Shown: in pieces, positions 62,616 to 64,000 of the stretch
How the letters are laid out: every line of letters starts with the position of its first letter
How positions within the stretch are numbered: the first letter of the stretch is position 1
Assembly (NCBI RefSeq): GCF_900157385.1
Contig: NZ_LT717701.1
Coordinates: forward strand, 1,027,772 to 1,091,771
Direction of reading: 5' to 3'
DNA: 64,000 nucleotides
Origin: Mycobacterium terramassiliense
Lineage (GTDB): Bacteria > Actinomycetota > Actinomycetes > Mycobacteriales > Mycobacteriaceae
The notes under the pieces: model-generated
What the model saw: the letters and a program-made list of their open reading frames with translations, nothing else
Told to the model about the DNA's origin: nothing
Database searches by the model: none
Made by a program: the position numbers and the translations under genes

Positions 62616-63286
62616 CGGCGCGGATTGGCATCATCACCTTCCCCGGGACGCTCGACGACGTGGACGCCGCCCGCGCGGCGCGGCGCGTCGGGGCCGAGGC
62701 GGTCGCTCTGTGGCACGCCGACGCCGACCTCAAGGGAGTCGACGCCGTGGTGGTGCCCGGCGGCTTTTCCTACGGCGACTACCTGCGGGCCGGCGCGATC
62801 GCCCGGTTCGCCCCCGTGATGGCCGAAGTGGTCGACGCCGCGGGGCGCGGCATGCCGGTCTTGGGCATTTGCAACGGTTTTCAGGTGCTCTGCGAGGCCG
62901 GGCTGCTGCCGGGGGCCCTGACCCGCAACGCGGGGTTGCACTTCGTGTGCCGCGATGTGTGGCTGCGGGTGGCGTCGACCTCGACAGCCTGGACGTCGCG
63001 CTTCGAGCCCGATGCGGACCTGCTGGTGCCACTGAAGTCCGGCGAGGGCCGCTACGTTGCGCCGGAGAACGTGGTCGACGAGCTGGAGGGCGAGGGCCGG
63101 GTGGTGTTTCGCTACCACGACAACCCCAACGGCTCGCTGCATGACATTGCCGGCATCAGCTCCGCCAACGGTCGCGTCGTCGGGCTGATGCCGCATCCCG
63201 AGCACGCCATCGAAGCGCTGACGGGCCCCTCCGACGACGGCCTGGGCCTGTTCTATTCGGCGCTGGACGCCGTGCTGGCCGCTTAG
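62612..63286 (+). CDS. purQ: PurQ glutaminase subunit of FGAM synthetase
   Basis: 224 residues, class I glutamine amidotransferase. Nucleophile Cys in VLGICNGFQVL and the catalytic His-Glu in MPHPEHAIE. GTG overlaps the purS stop. PurL is expected downstream but not next to it: the following gene is on the other strand. Confidence 0.96.
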   Translation: MTARIGIITFPGTLDDVDAARAARRVGAEAVALWHADADLKGVDAVVVPGGFSYGDYLRAGAIARFAPVMAEVVDAAGRGMPVLGICNGFQVLCEAGLLPGALTRNAGLHFVCRDVWLRVASTSTAWTSRFEPDADLLVPLKSGEGRYVAPENVVDELEGEGRVVFRYHDNPNGSLHDIAGISSANGRVVGLMPHPEHAIEALTGPSDDGLGLFYSALDAVLAA

Positions 63287-63312
63287 CCGAAAACTCCGCC
63301 GCACAGCGGAAT

Positions 63313-64000
63313 TCAGCCAAGCACGGGGAAGCGGCGCTGAGCGGCCAGCCGCCTGAGCGCGGACTCCATCACCCCGCGCACGTGGGCGTCGACCTCGTCG
63401 ACGTCGGGGTCGTTGCCGAAGCGGACGGTGACATCGATCGGGTCAAGCACCTCGGTGACGATCTTTGCCGGCAGCGGCAGGTTGGGCGGGAAGATCACGC
63501 TCGGACCGAACGGGAAGCCGAAGCTCACGGGTAGGATGTCCATGCGGGCCTTGGTGAGCCCCAACTTGCGCGCCAGCCAGTTGCCGCGGGTAAGGAACAG
63601 CTGGGTCTCCTGGGCGCCGATGGACACGGTCGGCACGATCGGCACCCCCGCCTCGATGGCGGTCCGCACGTAGCCGGTGCGGCCGTTGAAGTCGATGGTG
63701 TTCGCGCTGAAGGTGGGTCGATAGGAGTCGTAATCGCCGCCGGGGAAAACCAGCACGACCGCGCCCGAATGCAGGGCGGTGGCAGCGTTTTCCCGGCTCG
63801 CCTCGATGACCCCGAGGCGGCGCAGCCATCCGTCCAGCGGGCCGATGAACAGGCCGTAGTGAGCCAGCGTGTAGACGGGGCGTTCGTAGCCGAACCTGTC
63901 GTAGAAGGCCGGCGCGAAGATCAGCACGTCGGGTGTCAGCATGCCGCCCGAGTGGTTGGACACCACGAGCGCCCCACCGGTCGCGGGGACGTTGCCCACG
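63313..64000 (-). CDS. Lysophospholipid/diacylglycerol acyltransferase-like protein (partial)
   Basis: About 229 residues are visible; the N-terminus lies beyond the right edge. PlsC/DAGAT-like features: VVSNHSGGMLTPDV (acyltransferase His block), RENAATALHSGAVVLVFPGGDYDSYRP (FPGG-type block III) and PIVPTVSIGAQETQ (block IV). The C-terminus VRGVMESALRRLAAQRR is helical. It likely uses acyl-CoA to acylate a membrane glycerolipid. Confidence 0.8.
   Translation of the reverse strand, partial: VGNVPATGGALVVSNHSGGMLTPDVLIFAPAFYDRFGYERPVYTLAHYGLFIGPLDGWLRRLGVIEASRENAATALHSGAVVLVFPGGDYDSYRPTFSANTIDFNGRTGYVRTAIEAGVPIVPTVSIGAQETQLFLTRGNWLARKLGLTKARMDILPVSFGFPFGPSVIFPPNLPLPAKIVTEVLDPIDVTVRFGNDPDVDEVDAHVRGVMESALRRLAAQRRFPVLG

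Overview
The window is high-GC (mid-60s %) chromosomal DNA from a slow-growing, non-tuberculous Mycobacterium. The evidence is an MlaE/YrbE plus Mce operon, a PE protein with a YxxxD secretion signal, DUF732 and MPT64-like secreted proteins, CYP51, and a right-hand part that follows the M. tuberculosis gene order Rv0756c-Rv0788 almost gene for gene (recalled, not searched). I cannot name the species.

Region A (1-24.2 kb) is accessory. On the minus strand, TesA-like, FadD26-like and PpsA-like genes form the start of a PDIM-type (phthiocerol dimycocerosate) lipid locus. PpsA runs off the left edge. The leader of the fadD26-like gene carries three tandem 22-bp AT-rich repeats. To the right lie a small Cys/His zinc-binding protein, a decayed PE gene, a DUF732 protein, small membrane or secreted proteins and a fragment of an IS256-type transposase. 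A complete mce operon follows (yrbEA-yrbEB-mceA-F, an Mce-associated protein, an MPT64-like protein). The stretch 22.1-24.2 kb is a graveyard: a PIN-toxin pseudogene, a frameshifted fragment of a probable phage protein, an intact tRNA-Thr(TGT), an HNH endonuclease and a half tRNA-Thr(GGT).

Region B (24.2-63.3 kb) is the conserved backbone. It starts with a decapeptide-repeat protein and phoP-phoR, then a HIT protein, a RibD/DHFR-like reductase and a secreted protein. A long minus-strand operon follows: TetR-cyp123-SDR-cyp51-ferredoxin-SnoaL-adhB-OYE/dienoyl-CoA reductase-SnoaL. It is divergent from aldA-SDR-hydroxyisobutyrate dehydrogenase-CMD. Together these look like one oxidative lipid or sterol catabolic regulon under the TetR.

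Next come five de novo purine genes (purD, purB, purC, purS, purQ), interleaved with a gamma-glutamyltransferase, a Tat esterase, TetR/MarR regulators, CYP126, an intact oligopeptidase B, a DoxX/TetR divergent pair, an EmrB-type exporter, a deacetylase, an FAD dehydrogenase and a metallo-beta-lactamase-fold protein. purD, purB and purC share a -10 box only 6-8 bases before the start codon, which suggests leaderless mRNAs. A partial acyltransferase closes the window.

Gene functions rest on motifs read by eye and on recalled families. No database search was run, so gene symbols are by homology and synteny.
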